Origin: Acytostelium subglobosum LB1
Lineage: Eukaryota; Evosea; Eumycetozoa; Acytosteliales; Acytosteliaceae
DNA length: 64,000 nucleotides
Direction of reading: 5' to 3'
Assembly (NCBI RefSeq): GCF_000787575.1
Contig: NW_012236518.1
Coordinates: forward strand, 124,001 to 188,000
A program made the position numbers and the translations under genes. Below the pieces are notes generated by a model, which made no database searches, was not told where the DNA came from, and saw only the letters and a list, made by a program, of their open reading frames with translations. Shown here piece after piece: positions 11,730 through 22,410 of the stretch (its first letter is position 1; every line of letters starts with the position of its first letter).

Positions 11730-11743
11730 TTCGGTCGACCGAA
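11730..11743. repeat. 14-base perfect palindrome
   Basis: TTCGGTCGACCGAA reads the same on both strands. It sits 8 bases upstream of the start codon of the Q-rich gene and just before the telomere-like tract. It could be a dimeric protein-binding site or a chance palindrome. Confidence 0.6.
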
Positions 11744-11750
11744 AGGCGTG

Positions 11751-11790
11751 GATAAGGTAAGGGTAAGGGTAGGGTAGGGTAAGGTTAAGA
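11751..11790 (+). repeat. interstitial telomere-like G-rich tract
   Basis: The + strand reads as consecutive TAAGG, TAAGGG, TAAGGG, TAGGG, TAGGG, TAAGG units. These match the G-rich, TTAGGG-class pattern of many eukaryotic telomeres. The tract is in the promoter or 5' leader of the Q-rich gene. A related degenerate tract lies in an intron at 53631-53696. Confidence 0.7.
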
Positions 11791-13270
11791 CTCTAAAGGC
11801 TTTAGAATAATTAATTAATAACCAAAGGATATTAAGTAATGGAGGAGGTGTCGTTTGATTAAATGAATGATTGATTGATGGACTGATGATTTAAACAAGG
11901 TTAGAACACTGATGATGATGATGTTGCGGAAGAAGTTGCTTGGTACTTGGGGAGCCAGCCAGGTGGTTGGTTCGTTGGTTGGATTAATTAAGTGATGAGA
12001 GTATGGTGTGTGTGGCCCATCCCGAGACACCTACTGTTGCAACATGCCTGCCTGACTGCCAACAGTATGCCCCTTGTCCAACAACCATGAAGCGCAACAG
12101 TACCCAACACCATCACTACCACCACGATCACTTCACCACTTAATGTATGAAAGAGGAAATCAAGTGAATGGAATGGTTGGATGCGGGTAGTTTGCCCGGC
12201 AAGTACCCTGGAATCGTTGACATATGTGCTGGCGAGTCAGAGAGTGATTGATTGATTGAGGGGTGGGTGATGGTCACATGCTTCCTTGATTGGAAAGTTG
12301 CTGCTGTCAACAACGCCACAACAACTGTTGCCTAAATATATCCTCTTTCGAAGACCATCATATCCTGGGCATGGCACACGCCCGATAAAGCCAAGCGAGC
12401 CGAGTATATAATATTATATGTGTCACTGATTAGTGTGAATAGTATTATATATTTGTTGTGGAGTGTGAATATATGAGTGTGTGTAATGCAACGTCGTTGC
12501 CCTCCCTCACCTCGATCGAGGTGATCCATCCATCCATCTATCAATCAATCCATCCATGTAGACAACCAACCAACCCCATCCAACACACACACACTTCATT
12601 TGCACCTTGAACAGCAACCTACACACACATATTAGTGTGTTGTTGTAATACTTGTTTGGTGTTAATTATAATATATATGTTTGGATGCATGCAAAGATGA
12701 TGATGTTGTTGACAAGGTTGTTGTTGGTATCGGATGGGGGTGGTGTATAGTTATGGGTTGGGCAACTAAGTAAGGATAGGAGGGTGCCATCATCGGTATT
12801 ATTAATTAAAGCATTCTTTGATGATGATGACGATTATAACAAGGTACTCCGAATTTATGATTATTTATATTACTGTTGTTGAATGGTTGGTTGTTTGGCG
12901 ATGATGTGAGTGTTGTTTGTTTGTTAACTTTAACCAAATTAATCAAGGTTACAAAGGGATAGCTAGCCTTGCCCACCAAAGAGCCTTTTACAAGTCTTGG
13001 TTGATTGATTGATTATCACTTTGATATTATCTATCTCTAATAATAATAATGTCATCTTGGTGATTGACAATGAAACCAAAAGATCGATCCAAACGTGAAA
13101 GTTCCAAAGAATTGGTTTGGGGTTCAAAAACATCAAATATCTGAGAAAATATTTTTGTATGATTTTGTGAATGACATGAGTAGTCTCACTCAATACATTA
13201 CATTATATCTCCTTATTCATACAAATATATACATATTCAAAGATAACATACAGTTAGTAATAGACTAGTA
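11791..13270. promoter_or_regulatory. long intergenic region between divergent genes
   Basis: About 1.5 kb without a credible coding exon. It contains CA/TG-rich runs (CACACACAC near 12585-12595, GTGTGTTG near 12635) that resemble dictyostelid G-box-type elements, a mixed-GC patch near 12020-12240, and TGATGATGATG runs. Its length suggests a complex promoter for the Q-rich gene (-) or VPS29 (+). A small unrecognised exon or ncRNA cannot be excluded. Confidence 0.4.
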
Positions 13271-14173
13271 ATGGTAGTGTGTACCACCCTATTTGATACT
13301 TGAGTTGTTTGTCTGTCTAGAATGGCCATTTTCGTACTCACGCCTCTACCCTCATCCTTCACCTTCACCTAGTTCATCATAGCAATTGGCGACCTCCACA
13401 TCCCACACAGGGCTCACACCATCCCTCCAGAGTTCAAGAAGCTCCTTGTATGATATCATCATCATCGTCATCTCACTGATCATGCATCGATCGATCAATA
13501 TCACTCATTCATTCAACTTGTTCATTCAATCAATCAAACATACTAGGTCCCAGAGAAGATCCAACACATTCTGTGCACTGGTAACCTCGTTGGAAAGGAT
13601 GTTCACGACTACTTCAAGCAGCTCACCAGTGATGTACACATTACCCGTGGAGACTTGGATGAGGTAAGTGATGACGGACTGCATTCAATCAATCAATCAA
13701 TCATATATTCATACATATACATGAACTTGAATAGAACACTTCATACCCAGAGACAAAGGTTATCACTATTGGACAGTTTAAGTTTGGTCTCTGCCACGGA
13801 CACCAGGTCGTTCCATGGGGTGACAAGCAATCGTTGTGCGCACTCCAACGCCAACTGGACGTCGATGTCCTCATCACTGGACACACTCACAGCATCGAGG
13901 TATTCGAACAGAACAACAAGCTTTTCGTCAATCCAGGCACTGCCACTGGATCATTCAGCAATATAACTCAGTATGTTTGATTGATTATAGGTGGAGACAC
14001 ATCGTTCAATCCAAAGGCTAACCCATCTTATTCAATCAATCAATCAATCAAACAGGGATGTCATTCCATCATTTGTGTTGATGGATGTTCAGGGCAACAA
14101 CATCAGTGTCTACATCTACAAGTTGATCGATGGTGCCGTCAAGGTCGAGAAGGTTGATCACAGCAAACAATAA
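13271..14173 (+). CDS. vps29: VPS29, retromer metallophosphoesterase-fold subunit
   Basis: Clear exons: 13383-13447, 13547-13663, 13735-13970 and 14056-14173, all phase-compatible. The protein has [37 protein letters not shown] and NPGTATGS, the landmark motifs of VPS29, ending PSFVLMDVQ and VKVEK. It is part of the retromer core that recycles receptors from endosomes. The first exon is very short in this family (the protein starts M-x-V-L-x-x-GD) and is not certain here. The best candidate is ATG at 13271-13280 (MVV plus one base), spliced to 13383, but this is one residue shorter than the usual N-terminus. Confidence 0.9.
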
Positions 14174-14716
14174 TTGGACAACAACAAGCAACGTTGCATA
14201 GAAAGCACACTTAGCAAAGTAGAATGATGGACGACGAGGACTGTTACATTAAAGGTATATCACCATCCAAAACGATCACAATCAATGATCAATGATCAAT
14301 CCTAGGACTCTGTTTGCAATGCGAACACTCACTATCCAGCATCCACATGACCCGATGGGATCGAACAATGTGACTGCAATGCATTGTCAACGCTGGCTTG
14401 TCATTGCTATGCATGAACCCTCAACCCTCACACACACTCTTACCACCTCCAGCCAACAATAGAACTTAGGAGTAAGGGATGTGGAGTTAGTGTGGAGTGT
14501 AGTGAGTGGTTCATCACTTCCATCAATCACTCACCTGATCAATTACATGATCACACTCACACACACAACATAACATCCAACCGTTGTGGCGGTATAACAT
14601 CTTTGAGTGGAATCATGTGATTGATTGATTGATGGATGGTAAAGGTAGACCATTATAAGTTAGAAGTTGTATTAGTATTAGTATATATATATATATAGTA
14701 TGTCTATAATCTTAGG
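14174..14716. other. intergenic
   Basis: Between VPS29 and the PH-domain gene. It includes a 23-codon ORF starting at 14224 that does not splice in frame to the next gene, repeated ATCAATG units near 14280-14300, CACACA runs and a TATATATATATATA run at 14682-14697 close to the next start. No convincing gene. Confidence 0.5.
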
Positions 14717-16606
14717 ATGATGGAACATCAGCATCAACATCACCAACAACAACCTGAACGACTAAATAATGGTGACCTGTTGATAAAGTTGGTATTCCCA
14801 CCAACTTCCTCAGTAGTTAGCAAGACAATCCAGGTGCGACTTAATCAAAAGGTTAGCGAGATAATAATATATGGCTGTACAACAGCTGACTTGAATCCAG
14901 TTGGTTATGGTCTATACGTGCCCAACTCCCGGCTGACAAGCAGGGGACTGTGGCTGGATGATCAGACATTGATCTCGACGAACTCCCTGTCAAACATGGA
15001 CACGGTGCTGATCAAACGACGACCTGGATTCAAGATCAAGAAGAATGTATCCTTCTCACAGGTCAAGCCGATCAAGGAGGGCAAGGTGCAGAAGTTGTCA
15101 TCATTCACGAGGATCTGGAATCCAAGATACTTGCGACTGTTCTCCCAGCGACTGATCCACGCGTCCAGTGAGAGCGACACAATGTGCGAGAGCATACCAT
15201 TCAATGACATTGTCAATGTGGACAGGGAACCATCGCGAAAGTACAGCTTTGTCATTGTGGCGGTAATCGCGTTGCCAACAAATGGGTCGCCGTCAAAGGG
15301 TGGAAGTGGCCCATCGTCAGAGGAAAAGGAGTATGTGTTCAGATGTACCAATCATAATGACATGGAGGACTGGGTCACATGTATTCGAATCGCATTGAAG
15401 AGGACCAGACCAGACTTGTTCCTACCGCCACTCTCTGCGACCATTGGTGGCAGCCACAGTAGTAGTTCATTGTCATTGTCACAATCATTCAATAACTCGA
15501 TCAATCACGGTGATCAAGGATCATCGTCTTCATCTTCAACGTCATCGAGTCCTGGAACATGGCAACCATTCAAGCCAAGCGATGTATCCCAGTCCACCCT
15601 GGCAAAGGGACGTTCGTTCTCATTGTCGTCCAAGAGGAAGGCCAGTGCATCTTCTTCAAGCTCTAGTCTGGCGCCAGATATGCCAGCGCTCACACGTGCT
15701 CTGGAGGATGAGCTGCGTCGGGTCCGGTCGAGTCTAGACAAAGAGGCCAAGGCTCGAATGGTTCTCGAGAAGAAGTACAAGAAGTTGAAGTTGAAGTATG
15801 CTCAAGCCAAGCTAAAGTCTTCCAAGGATGGCGCAAGCAACATCAGGGTTGGCAACTCGATTGGAAACACGACAACAACAACAACAACCACATCATCATC
15901 AATATTGACGAGATTGCGATCATTCTCAACATCGGCGACTTCAACGCCACAGACTGTTGGTGTTGGTTCAGCATCGGCAACCAATACGCCAAGGAAGAGA
16001 ACCTCCATGTTGATTGGTTTGGCAAGATCCAGTTCACAGTCTGTCGAGAAGGATTCGTCCATAAGCGAGGTCAGCTCATTGATGGCTTCAGAGATGGCAA
16101 GCGCAACTACAGAGACAGAGTCAATGATGAGTGCGATGGATGATGTTGGGGATACCGATGCCGAAGACGACGAAGATACATTGGCCAAGATTGCCGAGAT
16201 CAAGGACCTGAAGGAGCAGCTGGCGAGACTGAAGGAGCGATTGACACTGGAGATCACAGGAAGAGATGAGGCTGAGCTAAACAAACAATCGGCTGAGCGG
16301 ACAGTATTTGATCAGAAGCTTTCAGATGAGCGAAGGGAAGTCGAGATGTCCAAAGAGAGGAGGCAACAAGATGAACAGATCCAATCAATGAGCGAGTTGG
16401 CACATCGTCTGAAAGAGACCCTGTTGAAGTTACAATCACAACTATTACTCAACAACCAACATAATAATGATGATGTTGATGTCGATTATGATGTTGATGA
16501 TGTCGATGTTGATGTTGTCGATGATGTTGATGTTGTAGATGTTGAGGAGCAAGATGATCATAGACCTCATCATTGTTCAACAACATTGGTACGATTAGAA
16601 GTATAA
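14717..16606 (+). CDS. ubiquitin-like/FERM-F0-type plus PH domain, coiled-coil protein
   Basis: Single exon, 629 residues. After an H/Q-rich start, residues ~20-105 resemble the N-terminal ubiquitin-like (F0/RA-like) fold of talin-type proteins: a hydrophobic beta strand (LIKLVFPP), SKTIQVRLNQKVSEII, GYGLYVP, GLWLDD and LIKRRP. Residues ~118-238 form a PH domain (KEGKVQKLSSF, WNPRYLRLFSQ, EYVFRCTN, DMEDWVTCIRIAL), likely to bind phosphoinositides or a protein at the cortex. The rest is Ser/Thr-rich linker with coiled-coil stretches (about 325-375 and 490-590) and a terminal DVDVD run. A membrane-cytoskeleton adaptor is inferred; no catalytic domain is seen. Confidence 0.8.
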   Translation: MMEHQHQHHQQQPERLNNGDLLIKLVFPPTSSVVSKTIQVRLNQKVSEIIIYGCTTADLNPVGYGLYVPNSRLTSRGLWLDDQTLISTNSLSNMDTVLIKRRPGFKIKKNVSFSQVKPIKEGKVQKLSSFTRIWNPRYLRLFSQRLIHASSESDTMCESIPFNDIVNVDREPSRKYSFVIVAVIALPTNGSPSKGGSGPSSEEKEYVFRCTNHNDMEDWVTCIRIALKRTRPDLFLPPLSATIGGSHSSSSLSLSQSFNNSINHGDQGSSSSSSTSSSPGTWQPFKPSDVSQSTLAKGRSFSLSSKRKASASSSSSSLAPDMPALTRALEDELRRVRSSLDKEAKARMVLEKKYKKLKLKYAQAKLKSSKDGASNIRVGNSIGNTTTTTTTTSSSILTRLRSFSTSATSTPQTVGVGSASATNTPRKRTSMLIGLARSSSQSVEKDSSISEVSSLMASEMASATTETESMMSAMDDVGDTDAEDDEDTLAKIAEIKDLKEQLARLKERLTLEITGRDEAELNKQSAERTVFDQKLSDERREVEMSKERRQQDEQIQSMSELAHRLKETLLKLQSQLLLNNQHNNDDVDVDYDVDDVDVDVVDDVDVVDVEEQDDHRPHHCSTTLVRLEV

Positions 16607-16855
16607 CATCAATCAATTAATCATATATCGAAGTAATAAAATATAGTAATTATCTGTACATTGTTGTTGCCAACAAAGAGATAAACTAAAGTTGGCGATG
16701 CACCAAGAGTTCCCAAGCGACATCATTTTCACACATTTTTGAAGATCTTCGCTGGCTTCCACCTTGTCTCTTCCACTTCACTCACTCACTTTATCATCAT
16801 TCATTCATTGTAATCTTAATCATATTCATATACACATACAAATAATAGTTCAACA

Positions 16856-18066
16856 ATGTTTAACAGTGTTGTATTGTTAAGGAAGAGTAGTAGATTGATC
16901 AATCTCTCAATCTCAAGATGCACTTACTCGACTGCGGCAGCATCAGCAACAGGTGGACATGATGACTTTATGTTTCCATCAGTCAGGAGATTGTTGACAG
17001 AGTATAATCTGAACTATGGACAGGTTAAACCATCTGGTCCACAAGGACGACTGCTCAAGGGTGATGTTCTCCAATTCATCACTGCCAGTAACCTCAAACC
17101 TGCTGATCTATTCAAATTGGCACCAACATCATCTACATCATCACAGCAGCCAGCAACACAATCTGCTACTGCTGCTACTGCTACTGCTACTACCTCCACA
17201 ACTTCAACACAATCAGCCACCACAACAACAACATCATCAAAGACAGTAAAGCCACCTCAATTCGAGGATATTCCACATAACAACATCAGAAAGGTGATTG
17301 CTACAAAGCTGACACAGTCCAAGCAGACTGTGCCTCATATGTACATGACAGTTCAATGTGAGATTGACAAACTACTCTCACTAAGAACTGTACTCAATGG
17401 TAGGTTGAACCAGTGGACTCCAATCGATCAATCACTCACTCACAATCAATCAATCACTACAATATAGCCACATCACCAACCAAGATATCAGTCAATGATT
17501 TTGTTATTAAGGCATGCGCATTGGCTCTTAGAGACGTGCCAGCTGCCAATGCAAGATGGGATGAGAAGACAGGTACCACAGTGCCAAGCAAGTCAATTGA
17601 TGTATCAGTGGCCGTCGCCACAGAGAGAGGATTGATCACACCAATCGTCACCAACACTGATATGAAGTCATTGGGCGCGGTGGCCACAGAACTGAAGGAT
17701 CTGGCGGGCCGTGCACGCATTGGCAAGTTGAAGCCCGAGGAGTTCCAGGGCGGCACGTTCTCCGTGTCCAACTTGGGCATGTTTGGCATCACTCATTTCA
17801 ACGCCATCATCAACTATCCACAGGCTGGCATTCTGGCCGTGGGCGGAGGCCGCAAGATCATCAAGAACAAGTCCCTCACACTGGACGAGCTGGACGCAGC
17901 CACCGATGCCACTGGATTGTTGGCAGGTGGTACCGGACCATCCGTTAGCAATGTGATCGACGTCACACTCTCTGGTGACAACAGAGTGTTTGACGATGAG
18001 ATTGCCGCCAACTTCTTGGATACCTTTAAGAAGTACATCTCCAATCCACAGTTGATGATTATATAA
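16856..18066 (+). CDS. pdhX: pyruvate dehydrogenase complex component X-like (E3-binding protein)
   Basis: Exons 16856-17399 and 17468-18066; 380 residues. N-terminal mitochondrial presequence (MFNSVVLLRKSSRLINLSIS). Residues ~40-76 are a peripheral-subunit-binding domain (FPSVRRLLTEYNL, KPSGPQGRLLKGDVLQFI) that docks the E3 dihydrolipoamide dehydrogenase. After an A/T/S/Q-rich linker comes the 2-oxoacid dehydrogenase acyltransferase core (residues ~138-380) with RKVIATKL, FSVSNLGMFGI and INYPQAGILAVG. The catalytic His motif DHRVxDG of active E2 enzymes is replaced by DNRVFDDE (about residue 352), so it should not transfer acetyl groups; animal PDHX has a comparable loss. No lipoyl domain is present, unlike animal PDHX. 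A structural role in the PDH core is the likely function. Confidence 0.88.
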
Positions 18067-18319
18067 ACATACTATTATACTTATACTTTAAAGTGATCAC
18101 TTCATTTAATTATTTATTGCCCAGTGGCAACAAAACCCATAAAACAAACAGTCAATCTAAGATGGGGTTGGCAATCAATGAAGATGACCATTTGTGGTCC
18201 TCGGAGCTGCCACACATGTGATCATTCGTTCAAATCAATCAATCAATCAAACAATCAATCAACCATACATACTTCATCCATTCATTCCTACTTGATCAGA
18301 TCCAGAGTGGGACTGCACC

Positions 18320-19564
18320 ATGAACAAGACCAATGATAGAACTGATCACAGTAAGACATAGAGTCTGGTGATGGTCCAACTCAATTGTTACTAATATGTG
18401 CAATCCCAATCATAATCACAACAGAGGAATGGATACGTGTATATAATGAGCTAATATCAGGATCAGTGGGTGGAATGTCATCGATGTTGGCAGGTCATCC
18501 ATTCGACACAATCAAAGTTCTGATGCAAGATGCATCAGGTAATCTACCCAAGTTTAAAAGTGGTTGGCATGCACTATCATATACTGTACAGAATGAAGGT
18601 GTAAGTCTGAAGTGATGAGCACGAGCATGGGCATGGTCACTCACTCACCAATCACTCAATCACTCTATCATCATAGGTAAGGGGAATATACAAAGGGATG
18701 TCAGTTCCAATGCTCACCGTGTCCATTGTAAACTCAATCTTCTTTGCCAGTTACAGCTCTTGTTCAAAGTATCTGCATCCACAAGAATCACCAGTTCCCT
18801 ATCACATGTATGAATGAATGGATGAATGAATGACACTGGATCAATCAATCAATCACTCACACTCAATCAATCAACTTTTTAGTGTCGCCATCTCTGGAGC
18901 GGTGGCAGGTGCAACCATTTCAGTATTGTTGGCACCTAGAGACTTGATAAAGTCAAAGCTTCAAGTGCAATCATCGATCAGATTGCCAACGTCATCATCA
19001 TCTCACTTGAACAATCATTCATCAACTGCCTTCACATCCGATACTGTTGGAGGCAACAAGACTACAGCGTCGAAAGGCTCACAAAAAGGGACACAAGGAC
19101 CAATATCATTGATCAAGAACATAGTGAAACGAGAAGGAGTACGTGGAATGTCGAGAGGTCTGAGTGCCACACTACTCCGCGACATACCAGGCGACATGAT
19201 CTACTTTACAGTGTATGAATACGTCAAGCGACACTTGTCCGCTGCAGTGTACAATCAAGAGAAGGTGGCCGCCACTGGCTCACCCAGCGCATGGGTGGCG
19301 ATAGGCGCCGGTGGATGTGCCGGCATGAGCTACTGGGCGTCGATCTATCCAATCGATGTGATCAAGACAAAGATACAGACGCAGCCCGAGCCAGCGATTT
19401 ACAAAGGCGTGATCGATTGCGCCAGACAACTGTACAGGACTGAGGGCATTGGTGTTTTCTTCCGCGGGTTCTACCCGACCATCCTACGGGCGTTCCCAAC
19501 CAGTGCCGCCAACTTCCTAATGTACGAGACGACCAAGAGTTTCCTCCAATCAGTCGAGTCTTGA
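18320..19564 (+). CDS. mitochondrial carrier family (SLC25) protein
   Basis: Exons 18320-18350, 18425-18600, 18677-18807 and 18883-19564 join in phase; 339 residues. Three tandem repeats are visible, each with a P-x-D-x-x-K signature: HPFDTIKVLMQ (repeat 1), APRDLIKSKLQ (repeat 2) and YPIDVIKTKIQ (repeat 3), with GIYKGMS, GMSRGL and FFRGFYPT downstream. RDIPGDMIYF and RAFPTSAANF resemble the carnitine/acylcarnitine and basic amino-acid (ornithine-type) carriers. It acts in the inner mitochondrial membrane; the exact substrate is not decided by sequence alone. The loop before repeat 2's matrix helix has a long Ser/Thr/Lys-rich insertion. The first exon encodes only the hydrophilic N-terminus. 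Confidence 0.9.
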
Positions 19565-19651
19565 TAGATCCACAAACATAAACATCCTCCTGTACACACT
19601 GTATGATTGATTGGATTCATTGATTCATTGAATAGATGATTGAGTGATCGA

Positions 19652-20896
19652 TCAGACAATGACAAGGGGATCGGCATCGCGACTTGATATGATGACTTGG
19701 ACATTGGCCAGACGTGATTGGATGAGCTTCTTGTACACTGCGAGGTATCCACGCTCAGTGTTGGAGTGATCGCAGACGATGACGTAGTTGCCCTTGGCAC
19801 ACGCCTCGAGGATCTCGTGATGTGACAGCTCGCCAGTGAGGTAGAGATCAGCTGGTGTGTTCAATATCACTGATGCTCCACTGCCAGCACACATCGCAAT
19901 AGTCTTGATTGGACGATCTACTCCATTTTGTGGCCTTCCAAGTCTAACATATTGTAGACCAAACAATTGCTTCACACACTTGATCACATCCTGGATATCA
20001 ACACCTTGAGCGCCATAGTTCAACAGTCTTCCAGCACCAATCTCCTTTGATGAGTACTTCACGCCATTGAATACACTCCATGTCTCAATGCCCTTGAGTA
20101 TGTTTGAATGATTGAGCGAGTGAGTGATCATTCAATCATACTACATCATCATCATCATCATCACCATACATACACTTGTGTGTTGCTCAATGATCTTGGA
20201 TACTGTGGACAACTTGTTCTCTGCCAACATCAACTCAAACTTTGTACGGTTGTCTGATGTTTGATTGGGCATGAGGATGTGGCTGCCACCAAGTGCTGCT
20301 TGAATAGATTGTGACAGATCAGTAGAGTCTGTACCCTTCTTCATTACAATGTCAACACGATGAGTATACTGCTTGGATGTTGCATATTGTTGTTGCTGGA
20401 TGGCTGTGGTCTGCACAGTCGATGCATCCTTGGCCAGCTTGATGAGTGCCGCTGCGGTCCAATCATTGATACCGCCACTGATTGCATCGAGTGCCGAGTG
20501 AGGTGAGTAGATGGGCAGACGGTTCTCGATGGCCTTGACAGCGATGCGTTGTGCAGTGACCTTTTGAGTGATCCTCTTGAAGTTGCTGAAGAGGGGTGGA
20601 TGGTAGCTGACGATCATCGAGCACTTTGATTCAATTGCCTCGTCCAACACATTCTCTGTAAGATCATTGGTCAAGAAGATTGAGTTGACCGTCAATGTAC
20701 TAGCAGTGCTAGGTTCAATCAGTACACCAACATTATCCCAACTGCCTGCCAACTCCAATGGTGTTATCTCATTCAACACGTTTACAACCTCTCTGAATGA
20801 TGTCATTTGTCTAATCTTATTGTTTAGTTGATTATATTGATATTGATTATTAAGGAATGTTGATGATGTCGATGATCTAAATAATCTTAATAACAT
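19652..20896 (-). CDS. NIF3/DUF34 family protein, probably mitochondrial
   Basis: Exons 20896-20174 and 20092-19652; 387 residues. N-terminal extension MLLRLFRSSTSSTFL looks like a mitochondrial presequence; a second Met at residue 31 (MTSFREVV) could start a cytosolic form. The family core is clear: ELAGSWDNVGVLIEP, SYHPPLFSNFKRIT, IYSPHSALDA near the start, and YLTGELSHHEILEA plus VCDHSNTERGYL near the end, with conserved His, Asp and Glu that bind two metal ions in NIF3 structures. The biochemical role of NIF3 proteins is poorly defined; a metal-dependent hydrolase or damage-control function has been proposed. It converges with the carrier gene, 87 bases away. Confidence 0.9.
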
Positions 20897-21268
20897 TGTC
20901 TTTATGTCATATATTGATCATTTGGCAAATGAACAAGTTCACTCTTTCGAAGCTTCGTGGTCAGTATGAGGGGTCAAGTAACCCAGTTACCTGAGTCTAC
21001 TGCCTTGTTGTTGTAATTGTTACCCACCACATCACTCACTCACATCTATTCATTCCTAAGTTATCCCTCATTACCTATTATGTGTTGGTGTATAAGTGTG
21101 TGAGTGAGATTAAATGAGTGAGTGAGGGTGACACTCATCACCTCTTCTCCATCTCTCTCTCTCTTATTCACAACATGATAAGGACTCACCAACATCTCTA
21201 TTCTCTGCCTCTTAAGAGATAACTATAAGGTTACAAATAATAATAATAATAATATTTATTAGAGAAGA
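20897..21268. promoter_or_regulatory. divergent promoter region
   Basis: Spacer between NIF3 (-) and the coiled-coil gene (+). It carries GTGAGTGAG and CTCTCTCTCTC tracts near 21100-21165 and an ATAATAATAATAAT run directly before the next gene. No gene seen. Confidence 0.5.
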
Positions 21269-22201
21269 ATGAGGAGAGTATCATTATTATGGAAATCAGT
21301 GTCGGATATTCCACCTTTTACCTCAATGACAGAGAGGGATGATGGATCACCTACACTCCAACAACAAGATATAATGGATATACCAACATCACCAAATACA
21401 TTATCATTGGATTCACTAAATGTTAATGATGATCTTGTTGTAATGGAACTACAACCTGTACAACCTTTAAACAAATCATCTGGATCAATTCCACAACATC
21501 AAGAAATATCAGCAACTTCAACAACAACAACTACAACAAAGGTTGAAGAATTAATTGGTGTACCTAAATTGATGTTGGATCAGAAGGATGGACAGATACA
21601 GATATTGGTTGATAGTTTGAAGGAGTTTGGTGAACAGATGGAGTTGTTGAAGGAGCAGAATTCATTGATTTCAACTCAATTGGAATTGGAGAGGATGGAG
21701 AATGAGAGATTACTCAAAGAGAAGAAGGAAATGGAGAATAACGTAGCCAAACAATCATTATTCATCGATGAGATGAAGTTGGCTTTAAAGAGAGAGAAGA
21801 ACAATTATAATGAGTATCGAGAGACAATAGAGTCAAGGGGTAAAGGTATGCTATTCCTTCAAAAAACCAACCAATGAATCACTCAATTACTAATCTGATC
21901 CAACAATGTAGATATGGAGAGTTTGAATTCGGAAAACTCTGCTTTGATTGCCAAGAACCATCAGATGGTCGCCACAGAGTTGGAGAAGACGACGGAGATT
22001 CAAAGATTGAACCAACAGGTGAAGGACATGCAGAGGGTGATTGAGGGTCATGTTAGGATGATTGAATCACTCTCAAACAACAATGACACTAATCATTACA
22101 ATAGTAGTACTTCAAGTTCACATCATGGAAACAAGGCCTCAACTACAAATGCTTTATACATTCATGGAGCATATCCAGCCTATGGTACAGCGCATAAATG
22201 A
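21269..22201 (+). CDS. coiled-coil protein, unknown function
   Basis: Exons 21269-21845 and 21912-22201; 288 residues. The N-terminal ~100 residues are disordered (Q, S, T, P rich, with TTTTTT). Residues ~105-195 and ~195-245 have continuous heptads rich in L, E, K, Q and M (LVDSLKEFGEQMELLKEQN; ERMENERLLKEKKEMENN; IQRLNQQVKDMQRVIEGH), predicting a long dimeric coiled coil across the splice site. The C-terminus is low-complexity (NNDTNHYNSS, SSSHH). No other domain is seen; a scaffold or cytoskeletal role is plausible but unproven. Confidence 0.7.
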
Positions 22202-22410
22202 AATGAAGCAAGCTTGCAATCAACATCAGTCATATGGATGACTGGTGTAAGTTCTAAAAGTATTCGGCAAAGGTTGGTAATAGGTTGGTTGGTATTTTAT
22301 TATTGATTGATGTGATATGTTGCTGTTGGTACTTGTTGTTGACGATGATGTTTGTTATTGTAGCGAGTGGATAATGATCGAGAGTGAATTGAGATGAGAA
22401 TGATCTTGAC

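Noticed and set aside
14224-14295. Short ORF MMDDEDCYIKG… with a GT after AAAG, as a possible first exon of the PH-domain gene
   Set aside because: Splicing to the AG before 14716 puts a TGA in frame, and the PH-domain gene has its own good ATG at 14717.
14340-14380. GGGATCGAAC phrase as a tRNA B-box
   Set aside because: No matching A-box, anticodon arm or acceptor stem at the right spacing on either strand.
18130-18230. ACCCATAA motif followed by a moderately GC-rich segment, as a possible snRNA/snoRNA gene
   Set aside because: No C/D or H/ACA boxes and no stable fold could be recognised; the region is the short spacer before the carrier gene.
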